A stretch of DNA of 64,000 bases, taken from positions 152,393-216,392 of the forward strand of contig PCWG01000015.1 in assembly GCA_002787235.1 (NCBI GenBank). Reading direction: 5' to 3'. The notes beneath the pieces were generated by a model that saw only the letters and a list, made by a program, of their open reading frames with translations, had not been told where the DNA came from and ran no database searches. Numbering within the stretch: position 1 is the first letter of the stretch; the number at the start of each line of letters is the position of its first letter. Positions 52,926 through 62,172 of the stretch are shown piece by piece. The DNA comes from Nitrospinae bacterium CG11_big_fil_rev_8_21_14_0_20_45_15. GTDB lineage: Bacteria > Nitrospinota > Nitrospinia > Nitrospinales > VA-1. Made by a program: the position numbers and the translations under genes.

Positions 52926-53570
52926 ATGACATCCAAGCTTATATTGCAATCAAAAGATTTTATTAAAAACCGTCTTGAAGGCGATGCTTCGGGCCACGAC
53001 TGGTACCATATCGAGCGTGTATGGAAACTGTCTCAAACACTCGCTGATGCGGAAAATGCCGATCGGGAAATCACCGAACTGGGTGCTCTGCTCCATGATG
53101 TTGCCGACTGGAAATTCTACGGCGGCGACGACTCGGAAGGGCCACGTCAAGCCCGGGAATGGCTGGAATCGCTATCAGCACCTGCAGATACCATATCAGC
53201 AGTGGTACAAATCGTTGAAGGTGTTTCATACAAGGGAGCCGGTGTTGAAACACCGATGGAAACGATTGAAGGAAGAGTCGTCCAAGATGCGGATCGACTG
53301 GATGCGATCGGTGCGATCGGAATCGCGCGCGCTTTTGCTTATGGCGGTGCTAAAAATCGTTTGATCTATGACCCCAATGAATCGCCTCAATTACACGCCA
53401 ATTTTGAGGAATATAAAAAAAACAAGGGACATTCGATCAATCATTTTCACGAGAAACTGCTTTTATTAAAAGATAGAATGCAAACAGAAACAGGACTCAG
53501 GATGGCAAAAGAAAGACATCGTTTTATGGAGCTTTATCTTGAGCATTTTTACAAAGAATGGCCCGCGTGA
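52926..53570 (+). CDS. HD-domain phosphohydrolase (YedJ-like)
   Basis: A 214-residue HD-superfamily hydrolase. Metal ligands are His in HDWYHIERVWKLS (about 26), the HD pair in ALLHDVADWKF and the distal Asp in QDADRLDAIGAIG. The order and length fit YedJ/YpgQ-type proteins, which act on nucleotides with metal; the physiological substrate is unclear. The ATG at 52926 is used instead of a TTG four codons earlier. Its stop is 12 bases before the Sir2 gene, so they are probably cotranscribed. Confidence 0.85.
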   Translation: MTSKLILQSKDFIKNRLEGDASGHDWYHIERVWKLSQTLADAENADREITELGALLHDVADWKFYGGDDSEGPRQAREWLESLSAPADTISAVVQIVEGVSYKGAGVETPMETIEGRVVQDADRLDAIGAIGIARAFAYGGAKNRLIYDPNESPQLHANFEEYKKNKGHSINHFHEKLLLLKDRMQTETGLRMAKERHRFMELYLEHFYKEWPA

Positions 53571-53582
53571 AGAGAGAATCAA

Positions 53583-54407
53583 ATGGGAAACACTGAAGCA
53601 CTGGAGCAGGCGGCTAAATTGATACGGCATGCAAAGCGCGTTCTTTTTCTGACCAGCGCGGGAATGAGTGCCGATTCGAATATCCCCACTTTCAGAGATA
53701 AAAACGGTTACTGGAAAAATTTTCCACCCTTCAAGGAAAAGAATCTGGAAGCACAAGATCTTGCCAGCCCATGGGCTTTTCACAATGTCCTCCCACATGC
53801 CTGGGCGTTTTACGAATGGCGGCGAAGGAATGCGCATGAGAATACGCCGCACGAAGGTTATTCTATTATCAACCGCTGGATCGACGAACATTTCGAGGAA
53901 GGATTTGTTCACACAACCAATACCGATGGTTACCATCTGAGATCGGGACTGGATAAAAGCCGGATCATGGAGATCCATGGCTCCATGTGGCGTTTGCAAT
54001 GTCTGGAAACCTGCACAAAGGATTTCTGGAATGAACCGTCGGTTCCCCTCTGTGGACTGGACTACGAACGCATGATCGCAACCGACTTTCCTCATTGCCT
54101 GAACTGCAACGCAATAGCACGTCCGCATATATTGATGTTTGGTGATTGGGATTATGTCGGACATTCCGAACAGGAGACACAGTTTTCAAAATTTATCCAG
54201 CGTCCTGTCGATTTGGCAATCCTTGTAGGAAGTTCGGGAGCCGTACCAACCAACGACTACATAGCCCAACGTTTGAAGACCAGCGGTACGACACTCATCA
54301 ATATCAATCTCGATCCAGACTCAAACCGCATTGCTTCTGCGGAACATTTTCTACCTCTAAAAAGTAAGGAAGCCTTCATTGAACTCGACCGTTTTGCCTT
54401 TTCTTGA
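53583..54407 (+). CDS. Sir2-family NAD-dependent protein deacylase
   Basis: A 274-residue sirtuin. The NAD-binding start reads LTSAGMSADSNIPTFRDKNGYW (canonical GAGxSAxSGIPTFR), the second motif HTTNTDGYH (usual TQNIDGLH), the catalytic His is in MEIHGSMW, and two Cys pairs (CLETC and CLNC) bind zinc before RPHILMFGD. ILVGSSGAVPTNDY closes the Rossmann fold. Variants in both NAD motifs suggest a divergent subgroup. Substrate unknown. It is coupled to the HD hydrolase upstream by a 12-base gap. Confidence 0.87.
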   Translation: MGNTEALEQAAKLIRHAKRVLFLTSAGMSADSNIPTFRDKNGYWKNFPPFKEKNLEAQDLASPWAFHNVLPHAWAFYEWRRRNAHENTPHEGYSIINRWIDEHFEEGFVHTTNTDGYHLRSGLDKSRIMEIHGSMWRLQCLETCTKDFWNEPSVPLCGLDYERMIATDFPHCLNCNAIARPHILMFGDWDYVGHSEQETQFSKFIQRPVDLAILVGSSGAVPTNDYIAQRLKTSGTTLININLDPDSNRIASAEHFLPLKSKEAFIELDRFAFS

Positions 54408-54537
54408 GGGGACAAAAATTTACAATCTTTTATTTTGGTGGATTCGTCAAATATAGTATCCTTACTTTTAATGCAGTAAGAAAAGCTGTTAAATCATCAT
54501 CCAGTCATTAAGAAAAATCTAGGGAGATTATAAGATT

Positions 54538-55188
54538 ATGCGGATTGCCTTCGTTATTCTTGTTTTATTTCTGACACAAAGCACCTCCGCTTTTGCCGCC
54601 TGCAGTAAAACCGAAGTCTGTGAAATGCTGGGCAAGATGGGGCATTTTGATATTTTAAATCAGTGTCCCGACGCGGGTTCTCTTTTAGCTGAATGCAGAA
54701 AAGTAACGGAAGTTACTGCTGAAACACTTGGCCCTCCCGAATTCATCGACAATGGAGATGGCACCATCAGCGATACCAAAAACCATCTGCTCTGGGCAAA
54801 AGCCGGAGTTCTAAAAGATGGGAAACTGATTAAAGCCTCTCTGAAAGAGGCAAAACGCATTGCTCTATCGAGTGAAATTGCAGGAAAAGGCGGCTGGAGA
54901 CTCCCAACTTTGTCAGAGTTGCAAACTTTGACGACGGAAGAAAGGATTGAAAACGTCAGCGGCAAGAAGGCCTGGATCAATCCTGTATTTGACGATGGCC
55001 GCGGTCATTACTACTGGACAACAACGACCTGTGCAGAAGTCTCTTTCATTGAAGACCGCTACCAGAAGAAAATTTGTCAACAAGGTGAAGAGGCCGTCTG
55101 GCTGATACATTTTAATATCAATGCCGTCTTCTGGCATCATTCCACTGCTGAGAATTACCACATCTGGCTGGTCCAGAATATTGAATAA
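54538..55188 (+). CDS. exported DUF1566 (Lcl C-terminal) domain protein
   Basis: A 216-residue protein with a signal peptide (MRIAFVILVLFLTQSTSAFA) and a mature start rich in Cys (CSKTEVCEM, NQCPDAG). The rest is a DUF1566 domain: FIDNGDGTISDTKNHLLWAK, GKGGWRLPTLSELQTL, NPVFDDGRGHYYWTTT, AVWLIHFN. DUF1566 proteins are extracellular and structurally related to C-type-lectin or SUMF-like folds; function unknown. AGGGAG lies about 11 bases before the ATG. It stands alone between the Sir2 and selO genes. Confidence 0.8.
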   Translation: MRIAFVILVLFLTQSTSAFAACSKTEVCEMLGKMGHFDILNQCPDAGSLLAECRKVTEVTAETLGPPEFIDNGDGTISDTKNHLLWAKAGVLKDGKLIKASLKEAKRIALSSEIAGKGGWRLPTLSELQTLTTEERIENVSGKKAWINPVFDDGRGHYYWTTTTCAEVSFIEDRYQKKICQQGEEAVWLIHFNINAVFWHHSTAENYHIWLVQNIE

Positions 55189-55280
55189 TTTAACAAACAT
55201 CGGTTCGCACGGTAATCAAAATTTCTAATCCATCTAAAACGTTCACTCAGCAACTGAAGCTTCAAAATACCTTTGCTGGA

Positions 55281-56720
55281 TTGGGGGATGATTTTTATCA
55301 AAAAAAATCACCCGATCCTGTAACCGATCCTTATTTGATCCATTTCAATCCCTCGGTAAGCCAGCTCATCGATTTAAATATTTCGTCAGAATCGGAATCA
55401 GAATTCACAAGTATATTCAGTGGCAATCACCCTCTTCCACAAGCATTCCCATTGGCAATGGTTTACTCCGGGCATCAATTTGGAGTGTACAATCCGCGTC
55501 TCGGAGACGGCCGCGGACTGCTTCTAAGTGAAGCCCATGCTACCGATGGATCGGTGTGGGATATCTACCTGAAAGGATGTGGCCCCACTCGGTTTGCTCG
55601 TGGTTTTGATGGTCGGGCCACCCTGCGATCTTCCATTCGAGAGTATCTGGCAGGAGAAGCGATGCATTCTTTAGGCATCCCCAGCACACGTGCCATTGCC
55701 CTCATCGGCATACGGGATTTGATCTTTCGAGACCGTCCCGAGCTTGCCGCCGTTCTGGTTCGCTTCAGCGACTCGCATATCCGGTTTGGAAGTTTTGAAC
55801 AACCCCATTATTCCAATCACCCCGAAAAAATTCCTAAACTCCTGGATTACGCCATCCAGCGCCATTTTCCTGATATCAACGATTCTGCTGATAAATACCG
55901 TTTGTTTTTTCGCGAAGTCGTCCAACGCACGGCTGTTTTAATAGCCCATTGGCAAACCGTAGGATTTGTTCACGGCGTAATGAACACGGACAATATGCTG
56001 ATCACCGGAGCCACATTCGATTACGGTCCCTTTGGATTTCTGGATCGATTCAACCCCGGATTCACTGCAAATTCGTCTGACACAAGTGGTCGTTACGCCT
56101 GGAGCAAGCAGCCTCAAATCGGACATTGGAATTTGGGCAAGTTGGGAGAAACACTGGTCTCTATTTGCGGTGCCTCTGCACTGGAAGCCGAGTTAAATGA
56201 ATACCAACCCATATACAACCAAACTTTCAGAGCTTTGATGGGGAAAAAACTGGGCCTGGATTTACTTGATGAAGAATTTTCCAACCTTGTGGGTCGCTTG
56301 TTTCAGATCCTGAGTGAGAACCCCGCAGATTTTACAAATTTCTTCCGTGGACTCTCCAACTTCCCGGAGGGTTACTGTGATAGCTTGTACAACTACTTCC
56401 CGGATAAAAAAGTACTTGACGACTGGCTCTCGCTTTATAGAAGATTATTAGATCGTGAAGATCAAGACAACGATCTACGCGCCCGGAAAATGAATCGAGC
56501 CAATCCTAAATTCATTTTACGCAATCATTTATTAGAGCACGCTATCAGTAAAGCAATGAAAGAATCGGATCACAGCGAAATAGATCGCCTGTTCGCATTT
56601 GCACAGTCTCCTTTCGATGAACTGCCTGAATGTCTGGCAAAAGACAATTTTGATTCGCAGTTTTATTACGCCGACACACCACAAAAGTTTATCGACTGGC
56701 GTTTGAGCTGTTCTGCATAA
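55281..56720 (+). CDS. selO: SelO (YdiU) pseudokinase-fold protein AMPylase
   Basis: A protein of at least 479 residues in the SelO family, which AMPylates protein Ser/Thr/Tyr residues with an inverted ATP position. PLAMVYSGHQFGVYNPRLGDGR, LYLKG-type DIYLKGCGPTRFARG, GRATLRSSIREYLAGEAM, AVLVRFSDSHIRFG and FVHGVMNTDNM are conserved family blocks; DYGPFGFLDRF follows. The TTG start at 55281 begins at LGDDFYQKK, but the frame is open upstream and encodes TFAGLGDDFY-like sequence that belongs to the family N-terminus, with no ATG, GTG or TTG. The true start may be a rare codon (ATC 55215, ATT 55221 or CTG 55254). Confidence 0.92.
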   Translation: MGDDFYQKKSPDPVTDPYLIHFNPSVSQLIDLNISSESESEFTSIFSGNHPLPQAFPLAMVYSGHQFGVYNPRLGDGRGLLLSEAHATDGSVWDIYLKGCGPTRFARGFDGRATLRSSIREYLAGEAMHSLGIPSTRAIALIGIRDLIFRDRPELAAVLVRFSDSHIRFGSFEQPHYSNHPEKIPKLLDYAIQRHFPDINDSADKYRLFFREVVQRTAVLIAHWQTVGFVHGVMNTDNMLITGATFDYGPFGFLDRFNPGFTANSSDTSGRYAWSKQPQIGHWNLGKLGETLVSICGASALEAELNEYQPIYNQTFRALMGKKLGLDLLDEEFSNLVGRLFQILSENPADFTNFFRGLSNFPEGYCDSLYNYFPDKKVLDDWLSLYRRLLDREDQDNDLRARKMNRANPKFILRNHLLEHAISKAMKESDHSEIDRLFAFAQSPFDELPECLAKDNFDSQFYYADTPQKFIDWRLSCSA

Positions 56721-56763
56721 ATAAAGCAATACACTTATTAATAAAACTTTAAAGGATGTTCCC

Positions 56764-56997
56764 ATGATCAAGCTCGATGCCGAAGTCACAGAAATAGCAT
56801 GCCCCCCCAATCAGGCAGCACAAGCACGAGCTATTTCCGTGTGGGTTCCCGATACGGAAGAACATATTGAATTCACCCTCAAACTTGAAGATTTTCAATC
56901 TTTGGGAATTTCAGAGGGCGACAACATTACCATCAAGATTGAAAAAAAGTTTGACATCGATGCTCTCGCAAGAGACTTGATGAACAAGTCTAAATAA
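56764..56997 (+). CDS. small hypothetical protein
   Basis: A 77-residue soluble protein with a beta-rich middle (ISVWVPDTEEHIEFTLKL) and an acidic, helical end (EKKFDIDALARDLMNKSK). No family is recognised. AAAGGA eight bases before the ATG makes it a likely real gene. It lies 43 bases after selO and 45 before thiL on the same strand. Confidence 0.65.
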   Translation: MIKLDAEVTEIACPPNQAAQARAISVWVPDTEEHIEFTLKLEDFQSLGISEGDNITIKIEKKFDIDALARDLMNKSK

Positions 56998-57042
56998 TAA
57001 TCACCCCCCAATTTGTTCCGCAATCATCGCACTCAGCAGGCC

Positions 57043-58056
57043 ATGAATGATTTAAAAAAACTCGGGGAATTTGGTTTCATCGGCAATATCCAGAAGCAAT
57101 TGAAAGCCCGTTCTCCTCATGTATTGACTGGAATTGGTGATGATTGCGCCGTCCTGTCTCCTTCCGGAAAAAAGCAACTGATCGTCACTACCGATGCCCT
57201 GATCGAAGGCGTGCATTTCGATCTCGCCTGGACTTCTCCTTCCGCTCTGGGAGAAAAGGCCATAGCGGTCAACGTCAGCGATATATCCGCAATGGGGGGG
57301 GAACCCACCGCCGCTCTGATTTCTTTAGGTATCCCAGCCAAACTGCCTTTGAAATTCTTGCAACAATTTTATAAGGGAATCGATTCTGCCTGCAAGCAAT
57401 ACAACATTGAGCTTTGCGGAGGCGATACGGTTGCCTCTAAAAAGGACTTATTTATCAACATTGTCCTGTTAGGACAAACAAACGCATCACGGACCTTTTA
57501 CCGAACGGGTGCGCAAACGGGTGATCTGATTTATGTAACAGGAACTCTTGGCGATTCAGCACTAGGCCTTAAGCTATTAAAGTCCCGGCGAAAGAAGTGG
57601 AATGCGAAAGAATCCGATCTCAAATTTTTAATTAAAAAACATCTGCAACCCACCGCACGACTCAAAGAATCGAGAGTCCTGGCACTGTCTGCATTAAAAA
57701 TCACCGCAATGATTGATGTCAGTGATGGCTTGGTCCAGGACCTCCATCACATCTGCCAATCTTCCAAAGTAGGAGCTGTACTGAATTTGCAAAGCCTGCC
57801 ACGGTCCAAAGCTTTCCAGCGCGTATCCAGCTTTAACAAATTGAATGCAAACGAGCTGGCGTTCCATGGTGGAGAAGATTATGAATTGGTATTTACTTTG
57901 CCCCCCCAAGATGCTAAAAAGATGGAAAAACTGTTTCAGAAATCTCAAATCTCCCTCATAGGGGAGATACTGCCCACGCCAGATTCTATATTTATCAAGG
58001 AAGCGGATGGGAAACTGAAACCCGTTAAAAAGTTGCAGGGCTACCAACATTTTTAA
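57043..58056 (+). CDS. thiL: thiamine-monophosphate kinase
   Basis: A 337-residue ThiL that phosphorylates thiamine phosphate to thiamine diphosphate. Conserved motifs are GIGDDCAVL, TTDALIEGVHFDL, AVNVSDISAMGGEPTAA, GGDTVAS, YVTGTLGDSALGL, MIDVSDGLVQDL and FHGGEDYELVFTLP, in the PurM-like fold. The ATG at 57043 matches the family start; a TTG ten codons earlier does not. Length is close to E. coli ThiL (325). Other thiamine genes are absent here. Confidence 0.94.
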   Translation: MNDLKKLGEFGFIGNIQKQLKARSPHVLTGIGDDCAVLSPSGKKQLIVTTDALIEGVHFDLAWTSPSALGEKAIAVNVSDISAMGGEPTAALISLGIPAKLPLKFLQQFYKGIDSACKQYNIELCGGDTVASKKDLFINIVLLGQTNASRTFYRTGAQTGDLIYVTGTLGDSALGLKLLKSRRKKWNAKESDLKFLIKKHLQPTARLKESRVLALSALKITAMIDVSDGLVQDLHHICQSSKVGAVLNLQSLPRSKAFQRVSSFNKLNANELAFHGGEDYELVFTLPPQDAKKMEKLFQKSQISLIGEILPTPDSIFIKEADGKLKPVKKLQGYQHF

Positions 58057-58126
58057 TTCAATCGGGTTTAAAGTTAAAAGTTTCAAACCGTAACCAGACA
58101 TCTTAATTGATATCTTTATAAAGGAA

Positions 58127-58169
58127 TTTGGCTTTTGCCAAACTTTCCAAATACCTCGGTTCACCGAGG
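58127..58169. repeat. two small perfect hairpins between thiL and corC-like gene
   Basis: TTTGGC-TTTT-GCCAAA (58127-58142) and CCTCGG-TTCA-CCGAGG (58154-58169) are each six-bp stems with four-base loops, only 11 bases apart. They lie upstream of the CorC-like start by about 30-70 bases. No T-tract follows, so a leader or processing role is possible but unproven. Confidence 0.45.
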
Positions 58170-58200
58170 GAACCGTGCCCATAAGGAACCCAATTAAATT

Positions 58201-59496
58201 TTGGACGACTCAATAATACCTCGCTCCATCCTCCTCGTAATGCTCCTCTTCGGTTCGGCGTTTTTCTCTGCTTGCGAAGCGGCTTTTTTTTCTTTAAGCC
58301 GAGTTCAACTCAACGAATTGAAAGAAAAAATGGGTCGAAGAGGCCGACGAGTTCATCATTTGATGGAAAAACCCCGCGAGCTACTCATTACCATTTACAT
58401 TGGCAATGAATTGGTAAACATCGCCTCTTCTGTCGTCGTCACTTCCATATCCCTTTCTCTGTTGGGCAATGTTGGAATCAGCCTGGCCATTGGCGTCGGG
58501 ACCTTTCTTTTGCTGATCTTTGGCGAAGTCATTCCCAAAAGTCTTTCCTTGCAGTCTGCATCCGGCTACGCCCTTTGGGCCTCGACGCCTTTAAAAATAT
58601 TTTCCAATGCCGTCCAACCGGTACGACGTTTTTTCATGCAAATTGCAGAGCGAATGATCTCCTCCATTGGCCTGGGTTCCCTGAACGTGAGAGATTCCGC
58701 CATAACGGATGAAGAATTCAAGGCCATGGTTCAGGTCGGTGAAGGTGAAGGCGTCATCGACGCAGAAGAAAGCACAATGATCCACAACGTCATAGCCTTT
58801 GGCGAAACTAGTGCAGGCGATGTGATGACCCCTCAAATTGATATGTTCTCTCTGAATATCGGCGACACCTACCAGGATATTCTGCCCAAAATTGTTCAGA
58901 ATTTTTTCTCGCGCGTTCCCGTATTCGATATCGATGGAGAAACTGTGATAGGCATTCTCTATACCAAAGACCTGAATCGATTCAAACAGCTACCTCCAGA
59001 TAAATTTAATTTGAAAGGGATTCTTCACCCCCCTTATTCCGTACCCGCATCGAAGAAAATCAAGGAACTTCTGGAAGAATTCAGAAAAATAAAACAACAC
59101 ATGGCAATTGTTCTCGACGAATATGGAAGCGTGTCCGGGCTGGTCACACTGGAAGACCTTGCCGAAGAGCTGGTCGGGGAAATTGACAGTGAAATGCGCA
59201 ATGAGGAAGCCCCTTTGGTTAAAATGAAGGAAAATAGTTATCGCCTGGCGGGAGCCCTTCCCATCTCAGATTTCAATGACTATTTTGAAGAAAATTTACC
59301 GGAAAATGATCACGATAGCGTAGGCGGTTTGGTCTTTGGGCTTTTTGGCCGTGTGCCCCGTTCGGGAGAAACCATCTCTTTGGATTCCTATGAGTTTCGG
59401 GTCGAAAAAATGAGAGGACCACGCATCCTCAACCTGCATTTGACGGTGTCAAAAAAATCTGTCGAATCAATGAAAGAAGAATCCGAGCCCGCATGA
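58201..59496 (+). CDS. HlyC/CorC family (DUF21-CBS) membrane protein
   Basis: A 431-residue protein with a DUF21/CNNM membrane domain (about 1-180; SACEAAFFSLSRVQLNELKE, FGEVIPKSLSLQ), a CBS pair (about 205-330; DVMTPQIDMF, IVLDEYGSVSGLVTLEDLAEELVGEI) and a C-terminal CorC_HlyC domain. Relatives act in Mg2+/Co2+ efflux or metal tolerance. It starts at TTG (58201), needed to keep the first membrane helix. Its last bases overlap the start of a second family member (ATGA), a coupled pair. Confidence 0.88.
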   Translation: MDDSIIPRSILLVMLLFGSAFFSACEAAFFSLSRVQLNELKEKMGRRGRRVHHLMEKPRELLITIYIGNELVNIASSVVVTSISLSLLGNVGISLAIGVGTFLLLIFGEVIPKSLSLQSASGYALWASTPLKIFSNAVQPVRRFFMQIAERMISSIGLGSLNVRDSAITDEEFKAMVQVGEGEGVIDAEESTMIHNVIAFGETSAGDVMTPQIDMFSLNIGDTYQDILPKIVQNFFSRVPVFDIDGETVIGILYTKDLNRFKQLPPDKFNLKGILHPPYSVPASKKIKELLEEFRKIKQHMAIVLDEYGSVSGLVTLEDLAEELVGEIDSEMRNEEAPLVKMKENSYRLAGALPISDFNDYFEENLPENDHDSVGGLVFGLFGRVPRSGETISLDSYEFRVEKMRGPRILNLHLTVSKKSVESMKEESEPA

Positions 59497-60776
59497 CCAT
59501 GGAACTCTTTCCAACAATAGCCATCATTATCATTTTCGTACTCGTGGAGGCGTTTTTCTCCGGTTGCGAAATCGCCATGATTTCCGTAAATCGTGTCCGC
59601 GCCAAACAAAAGGCCGACGCGGGGGATCCTCAGGCCCAAAATCTGATCAATCTGCTCAATAATCCCGAAGTATTATTTGCCACCACATCCCTTGGCACCA
59701 ATCTGGCGGTCGTCACCAGCACTGCGGTTTTCACTTCTTACATGGTTTTTACATTTGGTGAATCGGGAGATTGGCTGGCGATGCTGTTCATCTCCCCAAT
59801 CATTTTATTTGCCGGTGAAATCGTTCCAAAAATCATATTCCAGAATCGGGCAGACACCCTCAGCCCAATTCTTGCGGCTCCTTTAATTTTCTTTAGCAAA
59901 GTATTTTCACCGATAATTTCATGGACCTGTAAAGCCACACGAAGCGTTTCACGCGGTGTGTTGGGCAAAAATGCCGAAAACGGCAAAACTTACAGCCGGG
60001 ATCAAATTCGGGAAATCTTGAGTCTGGATTCCCAAACCATCCACCTCGGTCCAACTGAGCGAAAGATGATTCACCGTATTTTTAATTTTGGTGACATCAC
60101 TGTGGAACAATGCATGACACCCCTTGTTCAAATAGATGCCGTTCACGACAGCATCACCTTGCAAGAATTGCATCAAGTTGCCATCGATTCCGGTTATTCC
60201 CGCCTCCCGGTATTTCATCAGAATATGCATAACATAATAGGCTTGCTCAACATATTTGACCTGCTCGACAGTCCCATAGATTCCAGCCCAATCACACCAC
60301 TGGTCCGACCCGTTCATTATGTGCCGCAAAACAAGAAAATAGACGATCTTCTCAAAGAACTTCAAACACGCGGTTTGCACATGGCCATCGTCGTTGATGA
60401 ATACGGTGGGTGTATCGGGCTGGCAACGGTAGAAGATTTATTAGAGGAAATTTTAGGTGAGATTGAAGATGAATTTGACAAACCTGAAAAACAATACGAG
60501 AACTATTCGGATGGTGATTATCTGATCGAAGCAGGAATGGAAATCAGTGCGATCAACGATACTTTGCATCTCGACCTTCCCATTGACGAAAACTACGAAA
60601 CACTGGGTGGGCTCATCATTCATCACCTCGAAAAAATTCCAACAGCGGGTCAACAAATAACTGTCGATGGCTATCGACTCACCGTCAAGGAAGCCAATAA
60701 AAGAAGGGTGATATCAGTGATCGTCCGGCCTCTTTCTGAAGAGGAAGAAGACGCTGAAGACGAAGATGAACACTAG
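59493..60776 (+). CDS. HlyC/CorC family (DUF21-CBS) membrane protein, second copy
   Basis: A 427-residue paralogue of the preceding gene with DUF21 (about 1-175; [31 protein letters not shown]), CBS pair ([40 protein letters not shown]) and the CorC_HlyC domain, ending in an acidic tail ([11 protein letters not shown]). The two probably form a heteromer or act in metal-ion homeostasis together; known homologues affect Mg2+ or Co2+ resistance. It converges with the DjlA-like gene. Confidence 0.88.
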   Translation: MTMELFPTIAIIIIFVLVEAFFSGCEIAMISVNRVRAKQKADAGDPQAQNLINLLNNPEVLFATTSLGTNLAVVTSTAVFTSYMVFTFGESGDWLAMLFISPIILFAGEIVPKIIFQNRADTLSPILAAPLIFFSKVFSPIISWTCKATRSVSRGVLGKNAENGKTYSRDQIREILSLDSQTIHLGPTERKMIHRIFNFGDITVEQCMTPLVQIDAVHDSITLQELHQVAIDSGYSRLPVFHQNMHNIIGLLNIFDLLDSPIDSSPITPLVRPVHYVPQNKKIDDLLKELQTRGLHMAIVVDEYGGCIGLATVEDLLEEILGEIEDEFDKPEKQYENYSDGDYLIEAGMEISAINDTLHLDLPIDENYETLGGLIIHHLEKIPTAGQQITVDGYRLTVKEANKRRVISVIVRPLSEEEEDAEDEDEH

Positions 60777-60815
60777 AAACCAATCGCCCAACGCAACATT
60801 CAAAAACAAAATCCC

Positions 60816-61532
60816 CTATTTCAGCCCGCGCAATTTCTCCAGGGTCTCATAAGCTTTTTGTATCTCCAAAAATTTTGCATGTCCCAATTCCGGAGAAAGA
60901 CCTGTATCGTGTTGCGCGCGGTCGGGATGAAAACGCGCGACCATCTTCCTGTAAGCGATTTTGAGATCTTCATCACTCACCGTTGAAGGCACCTCCAAAA
61001 TCGAGTACGGTGTCTTCAAAACAGAGAGAGAGTATTTCTTCCGAATCTTGTCATGAGTCTCATAAGACACTCCCAGCAACTGAGAAAGTTCGAAGATGAG
61101 CTTTTGTGCGTCATCGTCAAGCCGATTTCCCATAATCGCTGTCTGGTAAGACAACGCCAGAGGCAAGGAAAGATAAAGGTTGTTTGAAGCCTTTTTGTAG
61201 TCTGCAACAATCGGTGCGAGATCCGGTCGAACCGATCGAACCTTCTTTGAAATTTCATCCACAAAAGACAAATCATCCGATGAATAGTTCAGGTTCTTCG
61301 TGAAGAATTGTTTGACGACTCGAATTTCAGCAGACCCTGCGCCATTGACAACTCGAAAAATAATCGCAACGAGACTGGCGACAAAAATTTCCCGATTTTC
61401 AAGACCCGGAAGCATTTTATCCAGACGCTTTGCAAAAGCCTTGGACAGCAAATGTTGTGCCGCCCCTCCAAACAAGGCCCCTAAAGGCCCTCCCCTTAGA
61501 AATCCCAAACCAACGCCCCACCACCATCCCAT
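60816..61532 (-). CDS. DjlA-like TerB/J-domain co-chaperone
   Basis: A 238-residue protein. The start MGWWWGVGLGFLRGGPLGALFGG is a short membrane-inserting segment as in DjlA, then a TerB-type helical domain (about 45-165) and a C-terminal J-domain (TPYSILEVPSTVSDEDLKIAYRK, then the HPD motif in RFHPDRAQ). It would recruit DnaK to the inner membrane. I start at the ATG at 61532 because the upstream extension does not fit the family. Its HPD motif is intact, so it should be functional. Confidence 0.88.
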   Translation of the reverse strand: MGWWWGVGLGFLRGGPLGALFGGAAQHLLSKAFAKRLDKMLPGLENREIFVASLVAIIFRVVNGAGSAEIRVVKQFFTKNLNYSSDDLSFVDEISKKVRSVRPDLAPIVADYKKASNNLYLSLPLALSYQTAIMGNRLDDDAQKLIFELSQLLGVSYETHDKIRKKYSLSVLKTPYSILEVPSTVSDEDLKIAYRKMVARFHPDRAQHDTGLSPELGHAKFLEIQKAYETLEKLRGLK

Positions 61533-61651
61533 AAAATTAACCCCATCAAAAAAAATAATTTTACTACATCCATTTAAAATTGAATTATGATACCGTTCCA
61601 GTCCTAAAAGGATCAAGCCTTTTGAAAAAATAACACATGACGGAGTATTCC

Positions 61652-61939
61652 ATGATAAAACACATTGTCTTATTCAAACTGACAGAAAAAAATCCTGAGA
61701 ATATTGAGAAAGCAGTACGATCTCTGAAAAGTCTGGATGGAAATATTGAAACATTAAAATACTTGGAAATCGGTATCGATTACAAAGGATCGGACCGCAG
61801 TTACGATCTCTCACTCACCGCACATTTTGACCATCGAGAAGGATTGGAAATATACGCTACACATAAAAATCATTTGCCAGTGGTCGATGTCATGCGTTCA
61901 TTATGCCAGAGTTCCATCGTTGTTGATTATGAATGCTGA
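61652..61939 (+). CDS. Dabb (stress-responsive alpha/beta barrel) protein
   Basis: A 95-residue dimeric alpha/beta-barrel protein: MIKHIVLFKLTEKN at the start, YDLSLTAHFDHREGLEIYATHKNH later. The ATG at 61652 has GGAG six bases upstream and gives the usual family N-terminus. Function is uncertain; related proteins bind small molecules or respond to stress. It stands alone between the DjlA-like and polyprenyl synthase genes. Confidence 0.87.
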   Translation: MIKHIVLFKLTEKNPENIEKAVRSLKSLDGNIETLKYLEIGIDYKGSDRSYDLSLTAHFDHREGLEIYATHKNHLPVVDVMRSLCQSSIVVDYEC

Positions 61940-62172
61940 GAAATTATTACACATATAAAGAAAAATCATCGGATTGCCCACTCAGAATAAATCTGCTATC
62001 GAAAGAGAATTCATTTTTTCCTCTGTCAATATCAGGCTTCAGCTTTGTGCTTCCATGGCATCCTTATAAATACCTTGACAAAACAGCCTTTTTCACCTAA
62101 AAAGAGGGTTCCGTTCAATTCTTCAAAGACGTGCTAAGTTACCATTATCAATACAAAAGCAACGGAATTTTA

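Noticed and set aside
53583..54407. Sir2 gene as a defence effector
   Set aside because: The compact deacylase layout with zinc Cys pairs and no partner defence domains points to an ordinary sirtuin.
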